This document shows, one piece after another, positions 32,206-45,279 of a DNA stretch of 64,000 nucleotides. The stretch covers positions 4,693,493 through 4,757,492 of the forward strand of contig NC_133287.1 of NCBI RefSeq assembly GCF_005239225.2, given 5' to 3'. Source of the DNA: Populus alba. Its lineage: Eukaryota > Streptophyta > Magnoliopsida > Malpighiales > Salicaceae. Below the pieces are notes generated by a model. It searched no databases and was not told the DNA's origin. It saw only the letters and a list, made by a program, of their open reading frames with translations. How positions within the stretch are numbered: the stretch's first letter is position 1; each line of letters starts with the position of its first letter. A program made the translations under genes and the position numbers.

Positions 32206-35200
32206 AACGCACACCAGTCTTTGCAAGACTTGGACAATCCATGTCAAAAGAGACAAGTTTGATGGGTGATTCAAAGGTTCTTCGTAGCAAAATACCTTCA
32301 CGCATGAAGAGACAATGTGAATGGGTAGTGAGTGCTGAAGAGACATTGAAAGGAAAAACACGCACAATAGTGATAACAAACCCCTCTAATGAAGAAGAAG
32401 AAGATGAAATAATGAGTCTCACTTCAAATCACATCACTATTGAAGAAGATGATAATGATAAGTTTGTCGTCGAAGAAGATGTTGAGGAAGCTCCATCTTC
32501 CCTTGAATCAGAAAATAAGCCTACAATGGACGAACTTAAAGAGGTTAACTTAGGAACTGTTGAAAACCCACGACCAACCTTCATCAATGCAAACTTATCA
32601 CCTGAAGAGGAAGCGAATTACATGGAACTTCTGATGGAATATCGAGATATCTTTGCTTGGTCCTATGATGAAATGCCAGGTTTAGACCCAAGGGTTGCTG
32701 TACACCAACTAGCAGTGAAACATGGGGCTAGACCTGTAAAACAAACTCAGCGTCGCTTTCGTCCTGAACTCATATCACAGATTGAGGCTGAAGTCAATAA
32801 ACTTATCCAAGCAGGTTTCATTCGTGAGGTCAAGTATCCTACGTGGATTTCAAATATCGTGCCAGTAAAAAAGAAGAATGGCCAAATGCGTGTTTGTGTG
32901 GATTTTCGAGATCTTAACAATGCTTGTCCCAAAGATGACTTTCCACTTCCAATTACTGAGATCATGGTAGATGCTACCACGGGTCATGGGAGATTAACCT
33001 TCATGGACGGTTCATCTGGCTATAATCAAATTCGAATGGCACCCGCAGATGAGGAGAAGACGGCTTTTCGAACTCCAAAAGGGATATATTGTTATAAAGT
33101 TATGCCTTTTGGCTTAAAGAATGCAGGTGCCACTTATCAAAGGGCGATGCAGAAGATTTTTGACGATATGCTTCACCAATATGTTGAATGCTATGTTGAT
33201 GACCTCGTGGTGAAATCAAAAGAAAAGGAAAATCATATGCAGGATCTTCGTTTGGTGTTTGAACGGTTACGTCGATTCCAACTAAAAATGAACCCATTAA
33301 AATGTGCATTTGGTGTGTCCTCAGGAAAATTCCTAGGGTTTATAGTTCGACATCGAGGAATTGAGATTGATCAGTCTAAGATCGAGGCCATTCTAAAAAT
33401 GCCGGAGCCAAGAAACATCCATGAGTTGAAGAGTCTCCAAGGAAAGTTGGCCTATATACGGAGATTTATTTCTAACTTAGCGGGCCGATGTCAACCATTC
33501 ACCCACTTAATGAAGAAGGATACATCATTCTATTGGGATAAAGCTTGTACTAATGCCTTCAACAAGATAAAAGAATACTTGTTGAACCCACCTGTCCTTC
33601 GAGCACCGGTACAGGGACGTCCACTTATCCTCTATATTGCGGCTCAAATACGTTCCTTAGGAGTGTTGTTGGCACAACAAAATGATGAAGGCAAGGAAAG
33701 TGCTCTCTACTACCTTAGTAGGACATTAAATGGGGCTGAACTGAATTATTCCCCAATAGAGAAGACATGTCTAGCATTGATGTTTGCAATAAAGAAGTTA
33801 AGGCATTACCTCCAAGCGCATTCAGTAAGATTAATCTCCCAAGCTGACCCCCTCAAGTACATCATCTCAAGACCAGTATTATCAGGAAGATTGGCAAAAT
33901 GGGCTTTATTGCTTCAAGAATTTGAAATTGTCTACGTCTCACAAAAAGCTATCAAGGGGCAAGCACTAGCTGATTTTCTGGCTGATCATCCTATTCCCGA
34001 TGAATGGAAGTTTTCTGAAGACCTACCCGATGAGGATGTTCTGTTTATTGAACTATCAGAACCATGGAAAATGTTCTTTGATGGCGCAGCACGACAAGAT
34101 GGAGCCGGTGCTGGGGTTATATTCATCACACCAGAAGGGGAGGTCTTGCCTTTCTCCTTTTCACTTACCAAATGTTGTTCTAATAACATGGCTGAATATC
34201 AAGCTTTGATTCTTGGGTTGGAAATGGCAGTGAATATAAAAATGTCTCGCCTTAAAGTTTTTGGTGATTCTCAATTAGTCATCAGACAACTCCTCTCACT
34301 ATATGAAGTCAGGAAGCCAGAATTCATCCCATATCACAAGTATGCACTTAAACTGATAACATCACTTGATTGTGTCACTTTAGAACATGTACCACGAAAA
34401 GAGAATAAGCAAGCCGATGCCTTGGCAAATCTGGCGTCAACACTAGCATCATGTAGTGAGGAGATAAAAGTCCCTGTATGTCAAAGATGGGTCGTTCCAC
34501 CACTAAGCCATGACATAGAAGAGAAAGAACAAGTGGGCGTGGTTTCTGTCTACGAGATTGAAAGAGAAGACTGGCGTCAGCCGCTTATCGATTATTTGAG
34601 ACATGGAAAACTACCTAAAGACTTACGCCATAAGACAGAGGTGAGGCGGAGAGCTTCTCGCTTCATATACTTCCAAGGCACTCTTTATCGACGCTCTTTT
34701 GACGGAATTTTTTTGCGCTGTCTCGGAGAAGAAGAAGCAACAAAAGCACTAGAAGAAACTCACTCAGGGATTTGTGGAGCACACCAATCAGGCCCTAAAC
34801 TTCACTTCCGGATCAAAAGAATGGGATATTACTGGCCAACAATGGTGAAGGATTGCATAGACTATGCTAGAAAATGTCAAAGTTGTCAATTGCATGCTAA
34901 TTTGATCCACCAGCCACCCGAGCCTTTACACCCGACAGTTGCCTCTTGGCCCTTTGATGCTTGGGGACTTGATGTGGTAGGACCATTGCCGAAAAGCTCC
35001 GAGGGGCATCTTTACATATTGGCTGCAACAGATTACTTCTCTAAGTGGGCAGAAGCTGTAGCATTAAGAGAGGTCAAGAAAGAGACAGTTGTAAGCTTCA
35101 TCCGAACAAACATCATTTACCGTTATGGGGTACCAAGACACATCATAACCGATAATGGAAAGGAATTCTACAATACAGCCATGAACAAGTTGTGTGCACA

Positions 35201-35816
35201 GTTCAGTTTCAAACAACATAACTCTTCTATGTACAATGCTCCGGCTAATGGTTTGGCGGAAGCCTTTAACAAGACTTTATGCAACATTCTCAAGAAGGTG
35301 GTGAATCGCTCGAAGAAGGACTGGCATGAGAGAATTGGGGAGGCGCTATGGGCTTATCGTACTACATTCCGAACACCAACTCAAGCTACTCCATACTCCC
35401 TGGTATATGGGGTTGAAGCTGTTCTTCCACTAGAATGTCAAATTCCATCTTTAAGAATTGCGATCCAATAAGGACTTTCCAATGAAGACAATGTTCGCCT
35501 ACGCCTTGAAGAGCTTGAAGCTTTAGATGAAAAACGTCTTGAGGCACAACAACGACTAGAATGTTATCAAGCACGACTTTGTAGAGCTTTCAACAAGAAG
35601 GTGCGACCACGCTCCTTTCAGGAAGGGGATCTTGTCTTGGCAGTACGACGCCCGATAATCATGTCAAAACGCATGGGCAGCAAGTTCCTCTCCAAATGGG
35701 ATGGCCCTTATGTGGTTCAAGAAGTCTACACCAATGGAGCTTACAAGATTGTTGATGAGAATGGATTGAGGATTGGGCCTATCAATGGCAAATTCTTGAA
35801 AAGATACTATGCTTGA
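32187..35816 (+). pseudogene. pol: Element B pol (reverse transcriptase, RNase H, integrase), one in-frame stop
   Basis: The frame opens at 32187, overlaps the end of gag by 19 bases and lies in the -1 frame. Reverse transcriptase motifs are MRVCVDFRDLNNACPKDDFP and YVDD (33192-33203). A first RNase H-like region follows (LYIAAQIRSLGVLLAQ). The second, Tat-type RNase H keeps its acidic residues (FFDGAARQDGAGAG, MAEYQALILG, GDSQLV, NKQADAL). Integrase has the HHCC zinc site (around GICGAHQSG to CQSCQ) and the D, D, E residues (GLDVVGP, TDNGKEF, NGLAEAFN). A TAA at 35469-35471 stops the frame in the integrase C-terminus, and the same frame continues to 35816 with the GPYVVQEVY and GPINGKFLKRYY segments. 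That stop removes about 115 residues, so this copy is probably inactive as written. Confidence 0.9.
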
Positions 35817-35890
35817 AATCTGATGTAGCTCCTGGCCCGCACGAGCTAAAACTGTGAAAGGCACAAAAAAAAAAAAAAAAGACAAAAAAA

Positions 35891-36075
35891 AATGTGAACT
35901 ACGTTATGACTTGATCCTTTTATCCACAAAGGTACGTAGGCAACTTGGAATTCATTCCAAGTACAGTCATGCAAAAAAAAAAAAAAAAAAAGGTTTTGAA
36001 CTACGTTGTGACTTGATCCTTTATCCATAAAGGTACGTAGGCAACTTAGAAATTATTCTAAGTACAGTCACACCA
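35891..36075 (+). repeat. Two tandem post-pol units with a compensated hairpin
   Basis: Two units of about 100 bp each start near GTGAACTACGTTATGACTTG or GTTTTGAACTACGTTGTGAC. Both share TGATCCTTT, ATCCA, AAAGGTACGTAGGCAACTT. Each ends in an inverted repeat: ACTTGGAAT/ATTCCAAGT (35943-35962) and ACTTAGAA/TTCTAAGT (36044-36063). An A-run lies between and before the units. From memory, this GTACGTAGGCA motif is typical of the post-pol region of plant Tat elements. Confidence 0.8.
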
Positions 36076-36198
36076 TCCTTTAAAGTTGTTTGAACTAATA
36101 TGATTGTTCACGTAGAGAAGAGGGACAAATAAACCTCAAAACACAATCGTAACATGGAAATCTAGGTAACAAGACACAAGCAAAGGCAAAATATAGAC

Positions 36199-36204
36199 TT
36201 TATT
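36199..36204 (-). terminator. Polyadenylation signal of the antisense gene
   Basis: TTTATT on the plus strand reads AATAAA on the minus strand, about 110 bp after the stop of the minus-strand gene. Confidence 0.5.
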
Positions 36205-36311
36205 AATGGAAAGAAGAATTCTATTACATAAAGTATGTAGCCTCAATAGAAAGTCATAAGCCGATGTTACCAAAACAAAAAAATTCCAAAGCATAATAAA
36301 CCATTATCATA

Positions 36312-39300
36312 CTACGGTTTCCAGTTATGTTCTTCCATCTCCTTTTGTTTGGTCTCCAACAATCCTTTTAATTTTTGAAGAATGACTGCGTCAGTTTCAC
36401 TTATCACAGGGGAAGAGGATAGTGTGGTGATCTCTACTCGAATGCCGGAGGTGATGATTTGTCTCTCAGAAAGTTTTGCATCACACGCCTTGAGAGATGA
36501 CTCTAACTCAGTCTTCTTGCTCTGCAACTCCATCAATTGTCCTGTTATTTTTGTTATCTCAGCATGAGTAATAGAAATGGATGTAGATGCCTCCTCTTCA
36601 AAAGCTTCTGAATTTTTAAGTTGCACTTCAAGCTTTTCAACATTTAAGGCTCGTTGCTCTGATGTCATCATAGGAGATAATGAAGACTCTAAGTGAATAA
36701 ACTTTTTAGCATCCTCAATCACCTCGGTCACCATTCTTCTGATAGAAGAGCAATCAACCTTTATATCTTCAATGGTGAGGAGGATCTTCTCAACTTCACC
36801 AGCCAGGTTAGGAATATAATGGATCGGTGTACGAGCAATCTTATTTTTGATGCTCTCTCCAACACTTGACAGCAAATTCAGATCTTATCTCTCCTATTAT
36901 GTCATCAGCACAATACCTAGTGACTCCTGAAGACTCAAAGGCAGTAGTAGGTCCAAGATTATGCAAGTTGGTCGCTATATTAAAGATCGGTTGAGGTGGT
37001 TTAGGCTGCTCATGTGGTAAACTGAATGAAGGTTGAGAGTTTCCAATCCCAGCAGCTAAAATATTGAAAGGGTTAGGGCTAGCAACAGAAGCAACACTCA
37101 TTTCTGGCCCAATATACATATCAAAGTCATTCCCCAAGTCTTGTTGACCAAGCTGAGACATACATATCAAAAAAGGGGTTAATATATGACAAATAACATG
37201 AATTAAAAAAAAAAAAAAGAGGGAAAGTGTCAAACCAGTTCATCAATATTGTCTGGCATGATTGATGCACTAGGGACTCCATGAAGAAAACCCGAGCTGC
37301 AAGGATTGAACACTTTTTTTGTACGTTTTAAACGTTTCCAATGATGATCACTGTTTTCATGCTCACTATCATCAACATTTAAGATCGCTTCAACATTATC
37401 TTCCTCCTCCTGCTACATGCATATCCTTATGAGCATCTCAATAAAAAAAAAAGGGGAATTAATAAGGCATATATAAAAAAAAAGGAGACGAGTATTTATT
37501 TACCAATTGTGGAGAAAAGGATTGTGCACTCCTTTCCTTTGTCCCTGAGGAGTTAGAGGATTTCTTATTAAGATGATCTTTTGAAGTACTCACTCTCTTT
37601 ACACTAGGAATCACAAGTGGTGTCCTATTTATGTGGGCAGATGTTCGTGTACCATCTTCCTTGCCTAAATCAACATCAACTACCCGCTTGTCTCTTTTAT
37701 AGGTAGGAGAAGATCGTTTCTTTTTGGTTAAAAGAGGGTCATTCTTCTTTTCTTTTGTCCTTCGTGATACTATGGCAACATTAGCAGGACTTTTAAGAAT
37801 GATCTTCATCTCTGGAGAACAAACTTTGGACCACCTTGGAGTCCACCAATCCATGTAACGTTTAGTTACCAAAGGAAGTTTATCATTTGGGGGCAACGGA
37901 AGCTTGCACTGGGAATGAGTTTTGAGTTTGGTAAAACTATGCCAAAGTTGAGATACATCCTCCAAGGTTGGGACTCCAGTTCTCCCTCCAAAGTCACGGG
38001 GAATATGTTGGCAAAACCCAAATTGTCTACTGAATCTATCAGGACAGTAAGATTCAAAAATAAAAGTATCATCATAACGAAGAGTCAAATAGCCGGATCG
38101 AATACACATAAAGTAGTCACTCTCGAGGATTGACAAGTTGCCATCATCATATAAGACCCCAACTTTAGCCAGGGGAAGTAATGCAGGAAATATGACTCTC
38201 TTGGGATCTCTGAAAAGAGCATGAGCTTGAGATTCATTGAAATGTTTTGCCAACCCCACACCGGCATATTTCGTCATCCCAACTAACTTGGTAGGACTAA
38301 TTGTTGTTTGATGGGTGCCAAATTTTTCTGCAAGCCAACTGCTGAGAAAATGAATAGGAAAAGGGATGTCTCGTGCGGTCACACTCAATGCAGACTGGAC
38401 TTCCTTTAGACCTTTGAAGATACTTGCTAGAACTGGTATCGCAAGAGAGAATTGCCTTCCAGCTGCCATCATGGATGCTACTTTGAAAGTACTAGGACGA
38501 ATGAAACCAACATCCTTGCTAGGAAATACAAATTTGCATAGCCAACATGAAAGAAAAGCCGCTAAATAAACTTCATCCTGAATATGAGAAGGGACATTAA
38601 GCTCCTTAAAAGGATGAATGAATTTGCTGAAGCGAACACGAGACTTATCAATTGAGCCAGAAGGATAGTTAGTCTTATTGGATCCGCTAGACTTGCCCAC
38701 AGAAAAAGGTACCTTGTATCTCAAGTCATCTCGAAACCAGAAATCTACCCAATCTTGAAGGGTCATTACATGGTCACCATCAATAGTCTGACATTCTTTA
38801 TGAAAGGCGATGAATAGGTACTTGCAGCTCTTTGGAAGAAAAGAACGTCCTTTCTTGTCAGCTTCATTAAGTTCATCAGCAGAAGGGATGACTTCATCAT
38901 AAAAAGTGCCAAAAATAGGAAGGCCGCTACATGATTTTAGCTCCCAAAGAGATATAGACTCCTCGCCATTCGGGGTAGATAGCGTGTTGGTAGCAGGATT
39001 CCAATGGTTATAAAAAGAAAGGATAACATTCATCTGCCAGTCATAGGTAAAAAGGGATGCAAAAATAGTGTCTCGAATATGTGCCCTCTCGAGGATTGGC
39101 TCGTAATGTTTCAAAATATCTTCTGTCCATTCCCAATACTTGGGAGTATACTCAAGTGCATCGGAGATTGGGAAATAATCCTTGCAAGTAGCATTTCCAT
39201 CACGTTTATGATAGTCTAATGACGGCAGATCAGCTAGAAAAGTTGTTGAATGTGGAAAGGAGGATTGAAGTTGTAAAACTGATTGAGGCAAACCACCATG

Positions 39301-39565
39301 ACCATAAAGTTCATAAGAAGTCTCCAATGACCAGGAAGTCAAATGCTTGATGCTTTCGGAAGACCGCTTCTTAGCAAATGGACCAATGGCAGGTTCATAT
39401 ACGTGAAGGCTTGTCCGACGATACTTCTCATCAATCACTAAGAATCTTTTAGTAGAAGAAGAAGAATTCCTGAAAAGCACCATCTAAAAAGAAAAGGAAG
39501 ACATATAAAAATGCATGAATTAGATGCATATTTGAAAAAAAAAAAGGTAGAGAATAAGAACTTAC
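36312..39565 (-). CDS. Plant Mobile Domain protein gene, antisense inside element B, spliced
   Basis: Exon 1 coding is 39483-37504 (660 codons), exon 2 is 37412-37236 (59 codons) and exon 3 begins at 37152. All introns have GT and AG and are phase 0, so frames join cleanly. An 82 bp 5' UTR intron (39565-39484) ends directly before the ATG. The N-terminal two thirds have the Plant Mobile Domain pattern (YTPKYWEWTEDILKHYEPIL, FYNHWNPATNTLSTPNGEES, SLWELKSCSGLPIFG). Exon 2 carries an acidic stretch and a basic patch KRLKRTKK, a likely nuclear signal. Exon 3 ends in a coiled-coil region (36875-36312) lying in another frame than the start of exon 3, so there is a one-base slip near 36841-36875 or a missed splice. 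This domain occurs both in host silencing factors (MAIL/MAIN) and in transposons. Its position, opposite to pol and after it, matches known antisense extra frames of Tat elements. Confidence 0.72.
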
Positions 39566-40486
39566 CTTGATCAAGAGCCAAAGAAAAGTGATGCTCCAAT
39601 GTTAAGAAAATATATGATTGGCCAAAATTGATGAAAAAAAAAAAACAGCAACCGTGACCTTTAAGGAGCAACTCGTCAAGCACCAATGCTTGTAAAGTAT
39701 TACGGCAAGAGAATTCAGATCACCCAAAGAAACCTGCAACCCTGCAATAAGAATAGATGTTAATTAATGGAAACAGGTAGGCACACCAATAACTCAATCA
39801 GGCTTAGTCAAGTCTATTTCAATAACAAGTTTGCACCATCCATCATGCAGTTGCAGAAACAGATAAGGGTTGCTTTTGGTTAACACACGCATGTCAACAA
39901 TATGCCAATCCAGTACAAGCTCTCTCTTTGGATGTGCCATCAAGAAACTCTGCAGTGCTCCAAGGATTTGAAAGGATTTCTTTCATCTAGATAACAACAG
40001 TCTTGAAACAACTTGTCCGGAGCCTGCTAAGGTGAAGTTCAAAAAAAAAAAAACTGTTGTTGTCGCTGCGGCATCTAGAGTTCACCTTTACTGTCAACAT
40101 AAAGAAAATAGTTGCTTTCTAGTCACTGAGCAGTCACCGTCTCTGCGTCTCCATGTAATTCAACCATGGCAGATAAAATAACACATGGCCGAATGCAGTT
40201 TCACTGCGTCACTATGTAATTCAACGAATAGAGGACTGCGGATTGTCAAGTTTTCCATGTCAGCTCTTAAGACTAGGCAAATTGTTGGAAATATTTCGCT
40301 GAGCAATCACTCCTTTTTTTTGCTTTATTCTAGGCCATGCATAATTTCACTCTTCTCCATGCGGTCAAAAAATAGGAAGACGATGCAAATGCATTTTATA
40401 AAAGAGAGGAGTTTGAATTACTATCATCATGAGCTTTGGTTAGAAGTTTAAAGCTCACTTCACCTGCACAAACTCAGAATTGTGTC

Positions 40487-40543
<57 letters not shown>

Positions 40544-40786
40544 GACTTGCGGTTGTAAAACAAATACTGAAGAGTTATGCCTACCTGCTAAGACCGTCGA
40601 TGATGCTGAGCTGCTAAGTGGAGGCTGCACTGTTAGTGAAGAAACAGAAGTATTGCTAGGTTGAGGCTGCACCGTTAATTAAATCCAAACTTGAGCAGTA
40701 CCACACTCGGTTTAATGATATCACCAATTCTGCCCGTAGATATTGACACAATCTTCGCAAAGCATCAAGTTAGATATTGAAGCATC
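39566..40786. other. Upstream region of the antisense gene; junction with repeat X
   Basis: It contains the first non-coding exon of the minus-strand gene and its presumed promoter, then DNA of unclear origin. The expected polypurine tract and 3' LTR of element B were not found. At 40787 the sequence switches to the middle of Copia E, with a short shared AAGCCTATCG at the join. Confidence 0.5.
40490..40541. repeat. (TA)n microsatellite
   Basis: About 25 TA dinucleotides without interruption. Confidence 0.95.
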
Positions 40787-43700
40787 AAGCCTATCGATGG
40801 AACCATCCAAATGATATTTGGTGCGGAAAACCCATTTGGATCCAACCACATTCGTAGCAGCTGGTCGTGGAACTAATTCCCATGTTTGATTTAGCTTTAA
40901 AGCCCGAATTTCTTCGTCCATGGCAGCAAGCCATTCTGGAGACTTGGCAGCACTCTTGAAACCCTTTGGTTCCTTCATAACCAAAAGAGAGAATAATAAT
41001 GGAGAGGATGGAACCTGACATACATAATTATATTATTTGGATTTGGAGATGCCTGCTTTGCCCCGAGTGATCATGGAATGAGAATTCTGATGTGGAACTG
41101 ATGCAATTGGAAGTGCTGGAGATTGCGTTTCCTAAGGAGCAGGAACAGATGGTGCTAAGGATGCGGTGCTGTGGGGTGAAGGCAAGTCCAAAGCACATGT
41201 TTTACATGGCATGGACGAGGTCACTAACGATGGAGATGAATGCCTTGCAGAGGAATTAGTGCTAGCCGTAACAGAAGGCAATGAGATAGGATCATGAAAG
41301 GCAATATAATCTGATATGGAAGAGGAGGGTTGCATACTAGAAGAGGAAAATGGAAATACATTTTCATCAAAACGAGCATGTCTAGTGATAAATACACGAT
41401 GAGAAACATGATCAAGACATCAAAAACCTTTGTAGGATGTGTGGTAACCAAGAAAGACGTAAGGGAGACTTCTTGGTTCAAACTTATGCTTGGTATAAGC
41501 ACGCAGGTTTGGAAAACATAAGCATCCAAAGATTCGAAAGGTAGTATAGAGAGGAGATTTACTATACTGTTCTTGGTGTCCATGGCTTCACAGAAACGTT
41601 CCCAGCAAATTCTGGGATTTTTTAGAGGTTGTTTTTGTAATTTCCAAAGTGTAATGTAATTTTTGTTTAGTGGTTTTTGAATTTTTATTATTTGTATTGT
41701 GGATGTAAAAGAAAAGAAACAAAAATAGTGAAAGTGTATGTGTGTGTTTGTATTTGTTTTATAAATGTTTTTTTTCTTTTTATGATAAAATTGCAAAGAT
41801 TAAAGAAGAATTTAATATTTTGATTGGATCACGGTCAAGAATTGTTAACTTATACGTAAGTTGTATTTCTAATATCCGATGAAAAGACCAAATTTTAAAA
41901 CTTCTTTAACACGTCAAAATCACGAAGCAGCTTACCTCAGGTAGGGTGCGTTAGGGGTGCTAATACCTTCCCTAACCACAACTAGTCCCTTACCCGTGAT
42001 ATCTGACAAGACCAGTACATCCGGTTTCCTAGTAGCCCGCAATCAATTACTAGGTGGCGACTCTAACGAACCAATTCAAGCAAAACACACAACGAGAAAA
42101 ATCACCAGCCGATGCCGCGCGGATTTTTTCGATGTGTGACATAATGGCGACTCCACTGGGGAAGGTATTGTTTTTGACAATATTGGACTAAGCTTTGTGT
42201 ATTTGATGTGTTTAAGTTTTTGCAATTTTATCTCTCTTTTTTTTTTATTTCAATATTTGTTTCCATGGATTTTATAGAATTGTTTCATGCATCACTTGTT
42301 TTAATTTTGAAAGCACACACAAGCTTCTAGGTTAAGTGGGGAACTAGCGATCTGCCCTAAGACTATTGGTTAGGGTTCAGATGCGTGAAACACCCAACTC
42401 ATATCTGAGTGCCTGCTTGGTAATGGTGGGTATACGTGCCTTAACTATTCTTTGCAACGCCCCCATACTGTCTTTACAAAGAATGTCACTGAGTAGATAT
42501 GAGACCATTTTGAGACCAGATAGAAAACCTACCCATGTTCACATAATGAATAGAACCTGTCTTTAGGCTGTATGTGCTATTGTTATTTGCATAAGGGCAA
42601 ACCCTTCTTGAAGCATCTTGAACTCAAGACTTGTGGGTGACACAATGGCCGTCACTCAGAAAATTTTCAATGTAGAGTTTGGGCAAAAATCACGACTCTT
42701 GTTCCATCATACAAGAGTTACGACCATATTGTCACCCCTCGAAGGGCGAGTTCATCATATAAATTACATGTTCATACATTTGTCATGCATGCACCGGAAT
42801 GAAAAGTAGGTCCCCTACGAGTCTACAACACCCGACTTTGAACGAAAAAACACGGAAGATGAAGAGTGTGTTCGCCGTAACGTCCTTTTTAAAAAAAGAG
42901 TTGGAGTTTCTGAAGATATATGTGATTTGCCTCTAGCTTACTCGAGCAAATACTGAAAAAATAACTTTAGGAAAGTTCCTTCCAACCTACCTATCATCTT
43001 TGTTCTAAACCCAACAACGACTTTGCCCGAAGAATTTGGGGGCAAACATCGGTCAAAAGCCTCAACACAATCATGTATTTTTGCAAAAGGCTTTGGTGGG
43101 AAGGCTAACCGAAGGGGAAGTGCACCACCGGTGCATAATGGAGCCTATTCTTGTTTTGCAAAAAAAAAAAAAAAAAAAACTGCCTCTGTTTGATCATGCC
43201 TGCAAAACTTATTGATTTTTTTTCAACCTTTTCCAGTTTTTGTTGTTAATTTGGCTCAAAATTCCACAACACTTTCCTTGACAAACGAGCCTTTATTGTT
43301 AATAAGATCATGTGTTTATAACATGCCTTCATTTTTGTTGCTGTTTCATGCAAATAACACATTGAACATAACCGTTAAGCATGAAACCATCACACCAAGA
43401 ATTTTTGGGTGTGTTTCCCTTTCCTTCCAAAACTGTACATGATCACACATGTTCACAAGGATTTTTGGGAATTCAAAGTTTAGTACAAAAACAGAAATCA
43501 TGTTGATGTTTGTCCAAAACAAACGAGTTCTGGAAATTCAGGTGATTCCTTAGAAAAATAACCATACACCTAGAAAACCTTAAAAAAAAAAAAAACAGAG
43601 AGAAGAAAAAAAAAACCCATGAAGTGACTCCAAAAACTGAGTTTTATTTGAGAAAACCTCAATGATTGAAAATGCCCAAGCAATACTAGAGGGCATAAAA

Positions 43701-45279
43701 GAAAATTCTCAATCATCAAAGGTGCCCAAACAAAGCTAGGGGGCATGAAGAAAAATCCAAAGGTTCCAAAGCTTTTGAGCACTAAAAAAAAGAAAAGCAG
43801 AGGAGGTGTTGCAAGAGAAGAGGTCACTAACCATAGAAGTGATATTTTTATGATGATTCTCAGCTCGGGTCTTGTATCTAGAATTACTTTTAGAAATCCT
43901 TTACTTGACTTGATCATGCACCCGTATAAAAATAATCTACCATGTCTTTAGCTTAGATACTCATAATCAAAATGAGGACACGGCACCAACTCAAGTACAC
44001 CAGATGTATTTTTCCCATACACAATCTCTAAAGGGCTTTATTGTGACAAGTCATGGTTCTAATATTTTGGTTTGTTTTCCACTTGGTAAAAGATTCTCTA
44101 AACTTTGACTCACCATTTTTATCTATCATTCATTTAAGGATGGTAAGCACTATTAAAATTCAATTTAGTTCTCAACTTATCACACACACTCTTGTACAAG
44201 TTGCTCATAAATCTGGTATCTTGATTAGAGATCATGAACTTGGGAAATCCATGTAAATGAACCACCTTCTTCAAGTAAATATAGGTAATTTAAGAAGCAT
44301 CTATGTTTGGATAAGTAATGGTAATTTAAGAAGCATCCATCACGAGGATGGATATCATAGTAAAACATTGACATCCACCTCTTCACAAATCGTCATACTT
44401 GACCTGAGAGGTTAGACCAATAATAATAAGATGAAACCAAGGTCAATAGCTTGTCATGCTTGACGTGACCATCACATTGTTGTAACTCATAAATAATATA
44501 CTCTTGATGGAATAAATAAGAACATACAATTTCACACAATAAAACATGTAACCATTAACAAGCACACAATCACCTAACTTACCACCAGCAACTAACTCAA
44601 AATAAATGTCTGTAGGATGGATTTCCTCGGTATAACTCCTAAAAATGATCAAACCCCATATCCTTAATGCGTTAGGTGCCAATGAGAATGATCCACCTAC
44701 TTAGTGCATCGAATACCATGTTTGGAGAACTGGATTGGTGCCTTAAGAAAGAGGTAAAATCTTGAATGATCCACCTATTTGGCATGTTAGTGACTCAACT
44801 TCCATTGGATATTGATGTACTTTAAATCCTTATGATTAGTAATGAGTATGAACTCATATACAAGGTAGTGTCACTAATGCATCAATGATTGAACAAGGCA
44901 TAGAACTTCTGTCACATATGAAGTAGTTCTTCTTGGAACTCATATGTTTCTTATTGAAAACACCACGAGACAACCTTCTTAGCCAAGGACATCTCCAATC
45001 TCCAAATCCAAGGCATCATAATTCACCTAATTGAAAACTGGCTCCTGTTTTTTAATGAACTATAGCTTAATTGCGATTCATTTTTAATAAATAGTTGAAT
45101 TTGTTATAGGTATGTTTTATTATCATTTGAGTATGAGTAAGATATTTGTTGATGCTTTATAATGTGTTATATTTATATTTGTTGGATAGTTTTGTTGTAC
45201 ATTTTTCTAATTTATGTTCATTGTTTCTTTTTAAGTACCATATATTTTTTTAAAAAGTCCAAGTTTAAAAAGAGCGCTC
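40787..45279. repeat. Direct repeat X, copy 2 (4.5 kb)
   Basis: Nearly identical to 23741-28227, starting inside the Copia E reverse transcriptase and ending at the CGCTC where element B is inserted in copy 1. Contains Copia integrase/RT remnants (40787-41640, minus), the element C LTR end (to 42141), the primer binding site at 42145-42162, the leader and decayed Gypsy-like DNA. No intact gene. Confidence 0.93.

Larger units (their letters stand above)
28228..40786 (+). mobile_element. Element B: Tat-lineage Ty3-Gypsy retrotransposon lacking a 3' LTR
   Basis: The element has a 5' LTR (28228-28977), primer binding site (28984-29001), gag-protease and pol with reverse transcriptase, two RNase H regions and integrase. 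These are followed by a tandem non-coding unit and an antisense gene. A second RNase H and a long post-pol region are hallmarks of the Tat lineage. B inserted after CGCTC (28223-28227), and the empty site is at 45275-45279. No second LTR is found before X copy 2 starts at 40787, so the 3' end was lost by deletion or rearrangement. Its exact right limit is unknown. Confidence 0.85.
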
